DNA from: Lachnospiraceae bacterium
GTDB lineage: Bacteria; Bacillota; Clostridia; Lachnospirales; Lachnospiraceae
DNA: 64,000 bases
Assembly (NCBI GenBank): GCA_017453065.1
Contig: JAFTKW010000012.1
Coordinates: 1-64,000 of the forward strand
Direction of reading: 5' to 3'
A program made the translations under genes and the position numbers. Position 1 is the first letter of the stretch; every line of letters begins with the position of its first letter. Positions 34,933 to 44,581 of this stretch are shown one piece after another. Below the pieces are notes generated by a model. The model was not told where the DNA came from, did not search any database, and saw nothing but the letters and a program-made list of their open reading frames with translations.

Positions 34933-34964
34933 AAAAAAAGAGACATCCAACGGGATGCCTCTTT
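34933..34964 (-). terminator. Terminator of the luxS-mtnN-dapL transcript
   Basis: On the minus strand AAAGAGGCATCC and GGATGTCTCTTT form a 12-position stem with one G-U pair around CGTT, followed by seven Ts. Confidence 0.9.
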
Positions 34965-34973
34965 AACTACATA

Positions 34974-36170
34974 TTAAAATAATTTATCAAATCTTTCCAT
35001 AGCTTCAATGGTGTTTTCCTTGGTTCCGAATGCGGTGAGACGGAAGAAGTTTTTGCCGTTGTTGCCAAAGCCAGCACCTGGAGTGCCAACAACCTGAGCG
35101 TTGTTTAAGAGATAATCGAAAAACTCCCAAGATTCCATGCCGTTTGGACATTCGAACCAGATGTATGGGGAGTTTACGCCACCGAAGTAACGGATACCCT
35201 TACGGTCCAAGCATTCTGCGATGATGCGAGCATTTTCCTGGTAGTAGGCGATGTTTTCTTTACACTGAGCCATACCAGCTTCGCTAAATACTGCAGCAGC
35301 ACCTTTTTGTACGATGTAGGAAACGCCGTTGAACTTGGTGGTCTGTCTGCGGTTCCACATAGCGTTGAGAGACATCTCTTTGCCTGTAGAAGAGGCTACC
35401 TTCAGATCCTTTGGAACAATGGTGTAACCGCAACGAGTTCCGGTAAAGCCAGCAGTCTTAGAAAGAGAGCAGAACTCGATAGCACACTTCTTTGCACCTT
35501 CAATAGCGAAGATGCTACGTGGAAGAGATGGATCTGTGATAAAGCACTCGTAAGCTGAGTCATAAAGAATGATGGCTTCGTTGGCAAGTGCGTAGTCCAC
35601 CCAAACCTTCAATTGCTCATGATTGTAAGCTGCACCAGTTGGATTGTTTGGAGAGCAGATATAAATAATGTCTGCATGCACGGACGGATCTGGCATAGGC
35701 AGGAAGTTATTTGCTACGTTGGCATCGATATAAGTGATGTTTCTGCCGTTCATGATATTGGTGTCTACATAAACAGGATAAACAGGGTCTGGAATCAGGA
35801 TTACATTGTCCTGTGCGAACAAATCTGTGATGTTTCCTGTGTCAGATTTTGCACCGTCGGATACAAACACTTCAGATGCATCGATGGATACGCCACTTTT
35901 GGAGTAGTATTCTACTACAGCATTCCTCACAAAATCATAACCCTGCTCTGGACCGTAGCCCTTGAAGGTACTGCCATCAGCCATATCGTTTACACCCTGA
36001 TGAAGTGCATCAATTACCTCTGAGGAAAGTGGTCTTGTTACGTCGCCGATACCAAGACGAATCACTTTTTTGTCAGGATTGGCCTGTGTGTATGCAGCCA
36101 CGCGGTGTGCGATTTCGGAGAACAAGTAGCTCTCTTTTAAATTCAAGTAATTTTCATTTAATCTAGCCAT
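34974..36170 (-). CDS. dapL: LL-diaminopimelate aminotransferase
   Basis: A 398-residue class I/II PLP aminotransferase that converts tetrahydrodipicolinate directly to LL-diaminopimelate for lysine and peptidoglycan. It begins with the DapL-type ARLNENYLNLKESYLFSEIA and contains GDVTRPL, FVSDGAKSDTGN, NPTGAAYN and the PLP lysine in SLSKTAGFTGTRCGY. The length is as expected (about 400). It is last in a minus-strand run after luxS and mtnN, with a 74-base gap. Confidence 0.96.
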   Translation of the reverse strand: MARLNENYLNLKESYLFSEIAHRVAAYTQANPDKKVIRLGIGDVTRPLSSEVIDALHQGVNDMADGSTFKGYGPEQGYDFVRNAVVEYYSKSGVSIDASEVFVSDGAKSDTGNITDLFAQDNVILIPDPVYPVYVDTNIMNGRNITYIDANVANNFLPMPDPSVHADIIYICSPNNPTGAAYNHEQLKVWVDYALANEAIILYDSAYECFITDPSLPRSIFAIEGAKKCAIEFCSLSKTAGFTGTRCGYTIVPKDLKVASSTGKEMSLNAMWNRRQTTKFNGVSYIVQKGAAAVFSEAGMAQCKENIAYYQENARIIAECLDRKGIRYFGGVNSPYIWFECPNGMESWEFFDYLLNNAQVVGTPGAGFGNNGKNFFRLTAFGTKENTIEAMERFDKLF

Positions 36171-36244
36171 GAGAAAACTCCTTATACTATATATTTATGC
36201 CCCTGGCCTGCGTACGGTAACAAGCCCTTTAGTATATTACTTGA

Positions 36245-36943
36245 TTACAGTTTACAAATCATATGTGCTACCAAATTGGCGGAGTGCTTGGCAGCCTCAC
36301 GCTCAAAGGTAGGATAATCCATCTCGGCACTGTCATCCGCTTTGTCAGAGATAGCGCGAATAATCACAAATGGTACATGAGAAAGATAAGCCGCATGTGC
36401 AATCGCAGCGCCCTCCATTTCTGCGCAGTCGCCCTTTACATTGGCGATGATGGCTTCCTTCACTTCCTTGCTGGAAATGAACTGGTCACCAGTTGCTACG
36501 CGTCCGCTGCGAACGTTGATATCAGGGTTTACTTCCAGGCAGGTTTCTATTGCGATACGAATCATATCTTTGTTGGCTGGGAATCCAACCACGTCCATGG
36601 AAGGAACTTGGCCAATAGGATAACCAAAGACTCTTACATCCATATCATGATAGATAGCTTCCTCAGAAACCAAGATATCGCCGATATCCAAATCTGCGTT
36701 GAGAGAGCCAGCCACACCAGTGTTGATGATGTGGGTAACCTGGAATACATCCACCAGAATCTGTGCACAAAGTGCTGCGTTGACTTTGCCTACGCCACTT
36801 CTTACGATGACTACATCAGTGTCATTCAAACTGCCAGAAAAAAATTCCATGGATGCGCGTGTATAGGTTTGGCGTACGTTCATTTGAGCCTTCAGAGCTT
36901 CTACTTCCAGCTCCATAGCGCCGATAATACCAACTCGTTTCAT
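36245..36943 (-). CDS. mtnN: 5'-methylthioadenosine/S-adenosylhomocysteine nucleosidase
   Basis: A 232-residue nucleosidase that removes adenine from S-adenosylhomocysteine and methylthioadenosine. Typical motifs are IIGAMELEVEALK, VRSGVGKVNAALCAQ, INTGVAGSLN, VATGDQF, and the catalytic Asp in IRAISDKADD. It is encoded 22 bases after luxS, which takes its product S-ribosylhomocysteine onward. Ribosome site AAAGGAG. Confidence 0.96.
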   Translation of the reverse strand: MKRVGIIGAMELEVEALKAQMNVRQTYTRASMEFFSGSLNDTDVVIVRSGVGKVNAALCAQILVDVFQVTHIINTGVAGSLNADLDIGDILVSEEAIYHDMDVRVFGYPIGQVPSMDVVGFPANKDMIRIAIETCLEVNPDINVRSGRVATGDQFISSKEVKEAIIANVKGDCAEMEGAAIAHAAYLSHVPFVIIRAISDKADDSAEMDYPTFEREAAKHSANLVAHMICKL

Positions 36944-36965
36944 ATCTTTCTCCTTTAATTGTGTA

Positions 36966-37445
36966 TTACTCAGGGTAAACTAGTCTGTCTGGGGTGATGC
37001 GATAAAGAACCTTATCTAAATATTTGTCAGCCAAGTAGTTGGCCATGCCAAGATTCATATCAAGGTAGTTTCCGCAATCCTTCGCAGATGCGCCAGGAAC
37101 TTCACCCTTGAAACTGCGGATAAATTCAAACATCTCAATCATCAAAGGGATGATGGACTCAGAATCATAATCTCCTGCAAGTAGCAGGTAAAAACCGGTG
37201 CGACAGCCCATAGGTCCAAAGTAGATGGTCTTGGAACCAAACTGTGCGTGGTTGCGAAGAAAAGTCGCTGCCAAATGCTCGATGGTGTGCATCTCAGCGG
37301 TGTTCATTACAGGCTCCTCGTTTGGACTAGTCATGCGCAAATCAAAAGTAGTGATTACTTCAGCGCCTACATGGTCTTTGCGAGAGACATAAACACCTGG
37401 CTGCAACTTAATGTGATCAATGGTAAAGCTTGCGATTTTTTCCAT
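36966..37445 (-). CDS. luxS: S-ribosylhomocysteine lyase LuxS
   Basis: A 159-residue metalloenzyme that splits S-ribosylhomocysteine into homocysteine and DPD, the precursor of autoinducer-2. I start it at the Met of MEKIASFTIDH (37445), which gives the normal length and has GAGG upstream; a TTG at 37541 would add 32 unusual residues. Metal ligands are in HTIEHLAA and in the C-terminal Cys region (SAKDCGNYLDMNL); FGPMGCRTGFYLL supplies the active-site Cys. It leads the luxS-mtnN-dapL transcript. Confidence 0.96.
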   Translation of the reverse strand: MEKIASFTIDHIKLQPGVYVSRKDHVGAEVITTFDLRMTSPNEEPVMNTAEMHTIEHLAATFLRNHAQFGSKTIYFGPMGCRTGFYLLLAGDYDSESIIPLMIEMFEFIRSFKGEVPGASAKDCGNYLDMNLGMANYLADKYLDKVLYRITPDRLVYPE

Positions 37446-37569
37446 GTTGTGCCTCACTTGTCTGGATGATATTAAAAATGGAAGGCCAGCAGCCTTTTTG
37501 ATGTGATGACTGCTTGCCATAAATTCCAAATGGGCATCCAAGGAACATCCTTAGGTGCCCAATATTATA
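37446..37569 (-). promoter_or_regulatory. Promoter and structured leader of luxS
   Basis: A minus-strand TATAAT (37564-37569) is followed by a leader of about 110 bases. It starts with a strong hairpin (GGGCA-CTAAGGA / TCCTTGG-TGCCC, about 37529-37557), and a second GGC-rich hairpin lies near 37485. I do not recognise a known riboswitch class. Confidence 0.5.
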
Positions 37570-37603
37570 GTAAGATTAACGAACTTTAATTTAAAAGTCA
37601 AGT

Positions 37604-39145
37604 TCAAGCAAGCAAAAAGAAGGTTGCGCTACCGCCGGGACAAATCAGCTTGCCATCTGAAATGCTTGCCACGCCTCCACAGGAATAAACGACCTCTGCC
37701 ACCTCATGAGTGAGAGGAATTTCTACCTGCTTGCTGGACGGGTTAATGACCACCAATATTTTTTCGGTGTGATGGCTTCTGACATAGGCCAGAGGATAAG
37801 CATTTTCTTTATAATAGGTAAAGTCGATTTCGCCCTTGCTCTGAAGTGCTGGGTGGGACTGTCTGAGCGCAATCAACTTCTTGACTTCATGATAAAGAGA
37901 GGAAGCGTCTTCCATCTGAGCCTTGACAGTAGGTCTGTCTGGGGACTCGTCCTGTTTGATGTAAAGCTTGTCCTTGGAAGCGCTGCTAAAGCCTGCATTG
38001 GTGCTATCGTCCCACTGCATTGGACTGCGAGCGCCAGTGCGGTTGTAACCGCCTTCTACAGAAATCAAATTTTCCACATAGCGCATACCAATTTCGTCGC
38101 CGTAGTAGATGAAAGGCGCACCAGGCATAGAGAGAAGAAAGGCAAAAGCAATCTTCATTTCCTCCTGAGAAAGGGTGCGTGCCAAACGATCCATATCGTG
38201 GTTGCCGGAAGGGATACAAATGAGTCCCTTGCGTTCAGATTTTTGATAGTTTTCCAAATACTTGTTTACAAAAGCGGATACGTCACCCTTGCCTTCGCTG
38301 CTAAAGAAAGGATGCTCACAGCGGAACAAGTCATTGTAATGAGATGGCCCAAAGTGAAGTAAGAAGTCCATGTGGAATCCACCCTGCAGGGATTTGTCCG
38401 GCTCACCCCATTCGGAGATGAGTACAGATTCGGGGAACTGGGCATCCAGGAATGCACGCACTTCCTGCCAAAGGGCGATGATACCCTTGCTGTCTTCGTC
38501 CTGTTTGACCAAGGAGCCTGCCATATCTACGCGGAAGCCGTCTGCGCCCATGGAAAGCCAAAAACGCATAATATCTTTCATGGCTTCCAGCGTTGCTCTA
38601 GGGCCTGGTGCATCCATAGGTTGTTGCCAAGGCTTGGTTACTTTGTAAAAGCCATAGTTCAGAGCTGGCTGTCCAGAAAAGAAATTTAGGGCCACAGTAC
38701 CGTCTCTGTCGGAAATGCCACTAAGACATCCCATACCCTCAGGAGACTCCCAAACGGTGTCTGTCCAAATATAGCGGTCGGAATACTCGTTGCGCTCGGG
38801 CTTCATAGATTCCTTAAACCAAGGGTGATAGACAGAGGTGTGTCCTGGAACCAAATCCAGCAGCACATGCATGCCGCGTTTGTGTGCTTCCTCGAATAAC
38901 TTTTTCAAATCCTCATTGGTTCCGTATCTGGGAGCCACGGTGTAGTAATCCTGCACATCATAACCTGCATCCATAAAAGGTGAGGTAAAGCAAGGATTTA
39001 ACCACAGTGCATTACATCCTAAGTCCTTGATGTAGTCCAAAGACAAAATGATGCCGGAGATATCCCCGACACCATCTGAATTTGTATCTTTAAAGGACTG
39101 GGGATAGATTTCATAAAAGATAGCGTTGTCGAGCCATTTAGCCAT
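37604..39145 (-). CDS. GH13 alpha-glucosidase / oligo-1,6-glucosidase-like
   Basis: A 513-residue cytoplasmic GH13 enzyme. Conserved regions are YEIYPQSFKDTNSDGVGDI, GFRVDMAGSL (nucleophile Asp), VLISEWGEPD (acid/base Glu) and PSGNHDMDRLA (third Asp). The short linker sequences and GDEIGMRYVENL resemble oligo-1,6-glucosidases and related alpha-glucosidases. It would finish breakdown of the oligosaccharides released by the surface pullulanase encoded nearby. Linkage preference is not determined. Confidence 0.88.
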   Translation of the reverse strand: MAKWLDNAIFYEIYPQSFKDTNSDGVGDISGIILSLDYIKDLGCNALWLNPCFTSPFMDAGYDVQDYYTVAPRYGTNEDLKKLFEEAHKRGMHVLLDLVPGHTSVYHPWFKESMKPERNEYSDRYIWTDTVWESPEGMGCLSGISDRDGTVALNFFSGQPALNYGFYKVTKPWQQPMDAPGPRATLEAMKDIMRFWLSMGADGFRVDMAGSLVKQDEDSKGIIALWQEVRAFLDAQFPESVLISEWGEPDKSLQGGFHMDFLLHFGPSHYNDLFRCEHPFFSSEGKGDVSAFVNKYLENYQKSERKGLICIPSGNHDMDRLARTLSQEEMKIAFAFLLSMPGAPFIYYGDEIGMRYVENLISVEGGYNRTGARSPMQWDDSTNAGFSSASKDKLYIKQDESPDRPTVKAQMEDASSLYHEVKKLIALRQSHPALQSKGEIDFTYYKENAYPLAYVRSHHTEKILVVINPSSKQVEIPLTHEVAEVVYSCGGVASISDGKLICPGGSATFFLLA

Positions 39146-39209
39146 AAATCAATCCTCCATTCTAAATAAAATACATTATAAAATTGTAGTCTTGCCAATC
39201 TCCCGTAAA

Positions 39210-40709
39210 TTATGAGCGGGAGGTGTACTGTGCCAGATTGCCAGTTGCACTATTGATAGTATCGATAGCGTTCTTCACTTCTTCAGTGTAGCCGTAGTTG
39301 CGTTCACTCATTTCCTGAACCTGTTCAGCACTTGCGGTTACTTCCTCAGTAGCTGCGGAGAGCTGAGAAATGTTTTCAACAATACGGTTGTTGGACTCTG
39401 CTAATTCAGCGATTTCATGGTCAATAGTGCTGATGTCACTGATGAGCTGAGTCATGTTGTTGTTGAGGTTTGCAAAGGATTCGGCTGCAGAAAGAATATT
39501 TTCATTCTGACTAACAGCTGCCTTCACAGAACTTGCAACGGAATTTACTACTTCGTCCGTATTTCTGTTAAGTTCGTCTACGATACGAGAAATCTGCTCG
39601 GAAGAATTCTTGGTCTGTTCAGCCAACTGACGAATTTCTTCGGCTACAACTGCAAAGCCGCGTCCAGCTTCACCGGCACGAGCACTTTCGATGGAAGCGT
39701 TCAGTGCAAGGAGGTTGGTCTGAGAGGAAATCTTCAAAATCATATCGATAATGTTGGCGATTTCCTTGGTCTGCTGCTGCAACTGAGCCATGGATTCGGT
39801 CACTTCGTTGTTGGTATCTGCAATCTGTTTAGACTGAGCCTTCAAGTCTTCCATCACAGCCATATTTTCCTGGATGCTTGCGTTGGACTGTGTTGCCACA
39901 TCAACCATCTGCTGAGAACGAGTTCTGGTATCTGTGATAGCATCCTGAATTGCCTGAGTCATGGTATTCTGTTCTTCAATACTCTGAGCAGTAGTGTTGG
40001 CTGCAACAGTGATTTCTTTCATGCTGTCTGCCACTTTTTCGGTAGCTTCAAAGAGCTGATTCACTACTTCGGTACTCTTGTCAGATTCCTGCTGAACGGT
40101 CTCAGAAATAGCCAAAATCTGATCCATCATTTCTGTCTGTTGCTTGGTCTGATACTCTGCATATCCTAAAGCGTGATTGCTGAACTGTTCCACGATGGAA
40201 GCCAATTGCCTAAACGCATATAAGACAAGAAGGATACAAAGAGTGGTACACATGGAATCCACATCCTGCTCGCCAATTCCTTTGATACCACGGATAACAG
40301 TGATAAGAAGGAACAAAAGCATATATATCAACATAGCCTTGGTAGCCTTCTTGGTCTCATAATATGGAATCTGAAGTGCGATAACTACAATAAATGGGAA
40401 AAAGATAAAGTCAGCTTCTGTCTGTACACCGAGAAGAACAACCTCGAGAGCAACCTGAATGAGTACGCGTCCTTTCAGTTTCTTTGATGCGCTATTCCTT
40501 TTAAAGGAAATCAAGTTCCATACAGCAAAAACAAGACACAAAACAATGTTTCCATAAGCTGTAGATGGAGAAATATTCTTTATGCCTAATTTAAAAAGCA
40601 AAAAAACCAGGAACATTACCCACAAAATAGTGGAGGTAATCATGTAAACACGGTTCATTCGATTGAGACGTTGATCCTCATCTTTGTAAAGAAATTGTTT
40701 GTCATTCAT
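39210..40709 (-). CDS. Methyl-accepting chemotaxis protein
   Basis: A 499-residue chemoreceptor; start at the Met of MNDKQFLYK (40709) behind AGGAGG. The N-terminal 190 residues hold about six membrane helices and no large extracellular sensor domain. The rest is a signalling coiled coil with the conserved tip [40 protein letters not shown]. Such receptors probably sense via the membrane or energy state. No che genes are near, so it is an orphan receptor for a motility system elsewhere. Confidence 0.93.
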   Translation of the reverse strand: MNDKQFLYKDEDQRLNRMNRVYMITSTILWVMFLVFLLFKLGIKNISPSTAYGNIVLCLVFAVWNLISFKRNSASKKLKGRVLIQVALEVVLLGVQTEADFIFFPFIVVIALQIPYYETKKATKAMLIYMLLFLLITVIRGIKGIGEQDVDSMCTTLCILLVLYAFRQLASIVEQFSNHALGYAEYQTKQQTEMMDQILAISETVQQESDKSTEVVNQLFEATEKVADSMKEITVAANTTAQSIEEQNTMTQAIQDAITDTRTRSQQMVDVATQSNASIQENMAVMEDLKAQSKQIADTNNEVTESMAQLQQQTKEIANIIDMILKISSQTNLLALNASIESARAGEAGRGFAVVAEEIRQLAEQTKNSSEQISRIVDELNRNTDEVVNSVASSVKAAVSQNENILSAAESFANLNNNMTQLISDISTIDHEIAELAESNNRIVENISQLSAATEEVTASAEQVQEMSERNYGYTEEVKNAIDTINSATGNLAQYTSRS

Positions 40710-40876
40710 ATGGCTGTCCTCCTGAAACTTTTGAAGTACCCTCAACGAGACTATTCTACTATATTTCAGTTTAAAAATCTACGTTTTTTGACGAATTTTG
40801 CAAAAATTCAGTCCCATTTCTTACAAATGATAGACAAAATTCACAAAAAAGAGAGAAAAAAATTAATAAAATACAC

Positions 40877-40904
40877 AAAAAAGCGTCGAGAAAAAACTCG
40901 ACGC
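40877..40904 (-). terminator. Terminator of the aldehyde dehydrogenase gene
   Basis: GCGTCGAG and CTCGACGC form an 8-bp stem with a 6-base loop; on the minus strand six Ts follow. Confidence 0.9.
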
Positions 40905-40948
40905 ATCAAAAATCACAATAGAAATAACTCAATAATTCCAACAATGTC

Positions 40949-42313
40949 TTACTTCAAGACCATCTTCAGTAGCTTCAATAGGGATTTAGGATAAGGCTGA
41001 TAACGAATTGGCATATCCAGCCAAGCGCTTTTTTTCAGGATACTTTTTTCATGCGTAAAGGTCTCAAAACTCTTGCGGCCGTGATAGGAGCCCATACCGC
41101 TGTCACCTACGCCGCCAAAACCCATTTCCGTAGAGGTCAGATGCATGATGGTGTCGTTGATACAGCCACCGCCAAAGGAAATCTCTTTTTGCCAGCGTTT
41201 CACGATGGAGTGCTTGCGTGTAAAAAGATAGGAAGCCAAAGGTTTAGGCCTGCTGAGCACGAAATCAACCACCTCATCAAAGTCCTGATAGGTAAGGATT
41301 GGCAGAATAGGGCCAAAGATTTCCTCCTGCATAATTGGCGAATCAGCGTCCACTCTGGTAAGCACAGAAGGTTCAATCTGAAGAGTTGCCTCACGGTGTC
41401 GTCCGCCGTATACCAGTGGGCCGGAGGAAAGCAGGTCTACCAATCTCTCATAATGCTTGTGATTGACGATTTTGCCATAGGAAGGATTGGAAAGCGGGTT
41501 GGAGCCATACATTTTTTCAATCTCTTTGGCGATGCAGATAGTGAACTTGTCCAACAGGCTTTCATGAATCAGTACATAGTCCGGTGCCACGCAGGTCTGC
41601 CCGCAGTTTAAGTACTTGCCAAAGGCAATGCGTTTGGCTGCCACAGCTACGTCAGCACTTTCTTCTATAATACAGGGACTCTTGCCACCCAGCTCCAAAG
41701 TGACAGGGGTAAGGTTTGCTGCTGCTTTTTCCATAACTAGCTTGCCTACAGACACGCCGCCGGTGAAAAAGATGTAATCAAAGCGTTGTTCAAGAAGGGC
41801 CGCATTTTCTGCTCGACCACCTTGTACCACAGTTACGTACTCTGGTGGAAAAACTTCCTCTATAAGAGTTCCCAAAATCTTGGAGGTTTCCGGCGCGTAA
41901 GCAGACGGCTTCAGCACACAGGTGTTGCCCGCAGCAACGGCACCAATCAAGGGATCTAAACTAAGCATAAAGGGGTAGTTCCAAGGAGCCATCACCAGCA
42001 CCACACCGTAAGGATCGTGGACAGTGTAACTGCGGCCGCCAAAGTTCACCAGATTGGTAGAGTGCTTCTTGAGCTTAGACCACTTTTTGATATGAGACAT
42101 TTGATAGGAAAGCTCAGAAAGCGTCAGTCCAATCTCGCACATGAAGGCTTCTTCATAGCTTTTGCCAAGGTCCGCCTTCAGAGCAGCAGCAATGTCTGCT
42201 TCATGGGTTGTGATGGCCGTATGGAGAGCCTTTAAATATTTTATTCGAAATTTCAAATCTAAGGTGGCCTTGGACTTGAAAAACTCTCTCTGTTTTAAAA
42301 CGATGTCTTGCAT
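40949..42313 (-). CDS. NAD(P)-dependent aldehyde dehydrogenase, class 3 type
   Basis: A 454-residue enzyme oxidising aldehydes to acids. It has MAPWNYPFMLSLDPLIGA, FFTGGVSVGKLVME, catalytic Glu in TLELGGKSPCIIE, catalytic Cys in YLNCGQTCVAPDYV, and EEIFGPILPI. The shortened length and hydrophobic/basic C-terminus (IRYQPYPKSLLKLLKMVLK) match the ALDH3 group, which may bind membranes and act on fatty aldehydes. It is monocistronic. Confidence 0.93.
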   Translation of the reverse strand: MQDIVLKQREFFKSKATLDLKFRIKYLKALHTAITTHEADIAAALKADLGKSYEEAFMCEIGLTLSELSYQMSHIKKWSKLKKHSTNLVNFGGRSYTVHDPYGVVLVMAPWNYPFMLSLDPLIGAVAAGNTCVLKPSAYAPETSKILGTLIEEVFPPEYVTVVQGGRAENAALLEQRFDYIFFTGGVSVGKLVMEKAAANLTPVTLELGGKSPCIIEESADVAVAAKRIAFGKYLNCGQTCVAPDYVLIHESLLDKFTICIAKEIEKMYGSNPLSNPSYGKIVNHKHYERLVDLLSSGPLVYGGRHREATLQIEPSVLTRVDADSPIMQEEIFGPILPILTYQDFDEVVDFVLSRPKPLASYLFTRKHSIVKRWQKEISFGGGCINDTIMHLTSTEMGFGGVGDSGMGSYHGRKSFETFTHEKSILKKSAWLDMPIRYQPYPKSLLKLLKMVLK

Positions 42314-42401
42314 AGGAATTTATCCTCCTCTTTAGAATCATTATAACGGATATACGGGATTTGTAGTAGCAGTTTTTTGGGTTACTTTTTGGAGGAAAAA
42401 G

Positions 42402-42410
42402 TGGTAAAAT
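42402..42410 (+). promoter_or_regulatory. Extended -10 promoter element
   Basis: TGG-TAAAAT lies 22 bases before the CarD-like gene, giving a very short leader. It is identical to the elements at 22033 and 60493. Confidence 0.55.
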
Positions 42411-42432
42411 ATCTAAGAAAGGAGTTTCACAT

Positions 42433-42834
42433 ATGGATTTAAAGGAACTGAAACTACAGGCGAAATTTCAAAAGAAAGACATATTGTTTAGCGAGGTTTT
42501 GGGTGTCTGCAGAGTGGACGAGCTGACCAGACTTTCCACCCAAAAGGGAGACATGATTCTATACTATGGACTGCGCTCCATTGCAGATCAGACGAAGGTG
42601 TCCTATGTGCCAGTGGAAAACCACAGTGTACTCCTTCGTGAACTAATTAGCGTAGAGCAGGCAAAAGAATTCCTTGCCAAGGTGGAAGCAGATATGCAAG
42701 CAGGCGGCCAGCAGGCGCAAGATGGTGAGGCTGCAGAAATTAGCAGCGATGCAGCTCAAAGCGACGAGACGGATGCAAGTGTAGACCCACTGCTTCTGCA
42801 GGAAGCCAGATACGTTTTGAAACATTTCGGGTAG
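42433..42834 (+). CDS. CarD-like RNA polymerase-interacting protein (short)
   Basis: A 133-residue protein. Residues 12-80 (FQKKDILFSEVLGVCRVDEL...MILYYGLRSIADQTKVSYVPVENHSVLLRELIS) match the CarD/CdnL/TRCF RNAP-interaction domain pattern: G-V-x-x-V turn, Y-Y-x-L-R strand, V-P-V-E-N. The rest is a short acidic Gln/Ala/Ser/Asp linker and a small C-terminal helix instead of the full CarD DNA-binding domain. It may tune transcription initiation. The family call is by pattern. Confidence 0.65.
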   Translation: MDLKELKLQAKFQKKDILFSEVLGVCRVDELTRLSTQKGDMILYYGLRSIADQTKVSYVPVENHSVLLRELISVEQAKEFLAKVEADMQAGGQQAQDGEAAEISSDAAQSDETDASVDPLLLQEARYVLKHFG

Positions 42835-42910
42835 GGTGTGAAGATTTTTCTTTACTTCTGCTTACTTTTGTATTATGTTAGAGAACAAAATAAGTAAGGG
42901 AGGAAGAGAT

Positions 42911-43471
42911 ATGAAACTTGTAGTGATACTTGGTGATGCAGCAGTAGGAAAGATGACAGTAGGTCAGGAATTGATGCGTAGAACAGGCATGCGACTGTTC
43001 CACAATCATATGACCATAGAACCAGTCATCGAGATTTACGGTGAATACAATGGGGAATTGGTTTACCAGATGCGTGAACTCTTTTTCCATACTTTTGCAA
43101 AGAGTGACAAAGAGGGAGTCATCTTTACATATATGATGGACTTTGACATGCCATCTGAGTGGGAGTACTTAAAGCACCTAGAGGAAATCTTTGAGGGGCA
43201 CCCTGTCTACTATGTGGAGCTTGTTGCTACCCAAGAGGTGCGTCTTGCCCGCAACGTAACAGAGAATCGTTTGAAGAATAAGGCCTCCAAGAGAGACATC
43301 GAGACTTCCAATATGCGTTTGATTCGGGATGCGGCAAACCACAGATGCGCAAGTTATGAAGGAGAGGTAACCTTCCCAAATTATATCAAGATTGACAACA
43401 CCAACCTTCAGCCAGAGGAAGTGGTGCAGATGATTATAGACCGTTTTGGATTTGAGACTGTGCAGGCTTAA
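42911..43471 (+). CDS. P-loop kinase-like protein
   Basis: A 186-residue protein; start at ATG 42911 behind GGGAGGA. It begins with a Walker A loop (LGDAAVGKMTVGQEL), followed by LFHNHMTIEP, in the style of shikimate- or gluconate-kinase-like small-molecule kinases. A LID-like basic stretch is RLARNVTENRLKNKASKRD. The substrate is not known. Its stop overlaps the next start by one base. Confidence 0.75.
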   Translation: MKLVVILGDAAVGKMTVGQELMRRTGMRLFHNHMTIEPVIEIYGEYNGELVYQMRELFFHTFAKSDKEGVIFTYMMDFDMPSEWEYLKHLEEIFEGHPVYYVELVATQEVRLARNVTENRLKNKASKRDIETSNMRLIRDAANHRCASYEGEVTFPNYIKIDNTNLQPEEVVQMIIDRFGFETVQA

Positions 43472-44070
43472 TGTGGCGGGAGATATGGCACATGCGAATT
43501 GACAAATCACTCAGACAAGACAAATATTGTGACAGACGAGCCAAAAGAGCCAAGGCACAAAGACTGAATCAATTGGTGGGTAGAATCTATGGTTGCTTAA
43601 TTGCACTGCTTGTTTTTGTGGTACTCTATTTCATGACAGAGTTTAACTTCATCAATTATTATATAGAGATGAAAGAATATGAAGAGCAAGGAACACTAGT
43701 CAAAGCGGAGATGATTGAAGCGGGCGACTATGAAAGAACCACCCGAGGCAAATATAGCCGATTCAAGCCCCCAGGAAAAAAGGACTTAACTTTGTCCTAT
43801 GTACTTGACGGCCAGAATTACATACAGACTTATGAGAATGTATTTTTAGACGGTGAAGAGGCCAATACAGAAAAGTATACACACATAGAGGTGTATGTGT
43901 TGCCTGACGGCGCAGATGTGCAGTCCCGATGGGTTGTAGAAAAATGCATGGAAAGAGCGAAGTGGGAGTTTGGAATGTATCCGCTCACCCTGTTGGTTAT
44001 TTTTGGGGCAGGGGTGGGAGCGTTTTGGATTCTTGCGGATAGGAAGCCTAATAAAAGCCTTGAAAGGTAA
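43471..44070 (+). CDS. Membrane protein, DUF3592-like
   Basis: A 199-residue protein with a very basic N-terminus, two membrane helices (about 38-58 and 172-192), and an extracellular domain between them (GTLVKAEMIEAGDYERTTRGKY...LTLSYVLDGQNYIQTYENVFL...VYVLPDGADVQSRWV), similar in plan to DUF3592 proteins. The start overlaps the kinase stop (TAATG); ATG 43492 is an alternative. Function unknown. Confidence 0.65.
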   Translation: MWREIWHMRIDKSLRQDKYCDRRAKRAKAQRLNQLVGRIYGCLIALLVFVVLYFMTEFNFINYYIEMKEYEEQGTLVKAEMIEAGDYERTTRGKYSRFKPPGKKDLTLSYVLDGQNYIQTYENVFLDGEEANTEKYTHIEVYVLPDGADVQSRWVVEKCMERAKWEFGMYPLTLLVIFGAGVGAFWILADRKPNKSLER

Positions 44071-44088
44071 ATTCCTTTCAAGGCTTTT
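44053..44088. terminator. Bidirectional terminator overlapping a stop codon
   Basis: A 15-bp stem (AAAAGCCTTGAAAGG with its complement) and 6-base loop. The last codons and stop of the gene ending at 44070 are part of the hairpin, which serves both convergent genes. Confidence 0.9.
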
Positions 44089-44093
44089 GCTAT

Positions 44094-44492
44094 TTACATA
44101 TGTAGTTCTTTGGCAATCCACTCAAGAGCTTCCTCTTTGGTTTTGAAATGACCTTCTAAAACGCCTGTTGCTGCACGCTCCGTGTGACTGTGTGCTTGAA
44201 TGCGAATCATAGAGGCGTTGCCTTCTACAAAAGCCAAAGCTTTGCATCCTTCTGCCACAAGAGTTTTGGTTAACTCAATCAACGCGGCACTTTCAGGTGC
44301 AAAAACAGGAGACATGCGGGAAATATCAGCCATATAAACCCACCCGGTTTCCTTCCACTCTGCTACTTCTTCTAACAAGGAGTTCGTGAACCATTTCATA
44401 TCCGCGATGTTTGTTTTGCCAACAGACTTGGCAACAATAATATTTCTGCCAGGTATTTTTTCCACAGTGGTTATCTCGTTACTAAATGCCAT
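44094..44492 (-). CDS. SpoIIAA/STAS-like protein
   Basis: A 132-residue cytoplasmic protein; start at the Met of MAFSNEITTVEK (44492) behind GGGGAG. The alternating strand/helix pattern (IIVAKSVGKTNIADMKWFTNSLLEEV, WVYMADISRMSP, CKALAFVEGNASMIRIQ, FKTKEEALEWIAKEL) resembles the SpoIIAA-like STAS fold found alone in many bacteria. No kinase or phosphatase partner is adjacent. Role unknown. Confidence 0.65.
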   Translation of the reverse strand: MAFSNEITTVEKIPGRNIIVAKSVGKTNIADMKWFTNSLLEEVAEWKETGWVYMADISRMSPVFAPESAALIELTKTLVAEGCKALAFVEGNASMIRIQAHSHTERAATGVLEGHFKTKEEALEWIAKELHM

Positions 44493-44581
44493 TTGATTGC
44501 TCCCCTTTAAAGCCAAATGAAAAATAATACTTACGGTGATGAATTACTGCTCTAAAAAGTATTTTAATTGAAGGGAACAAT

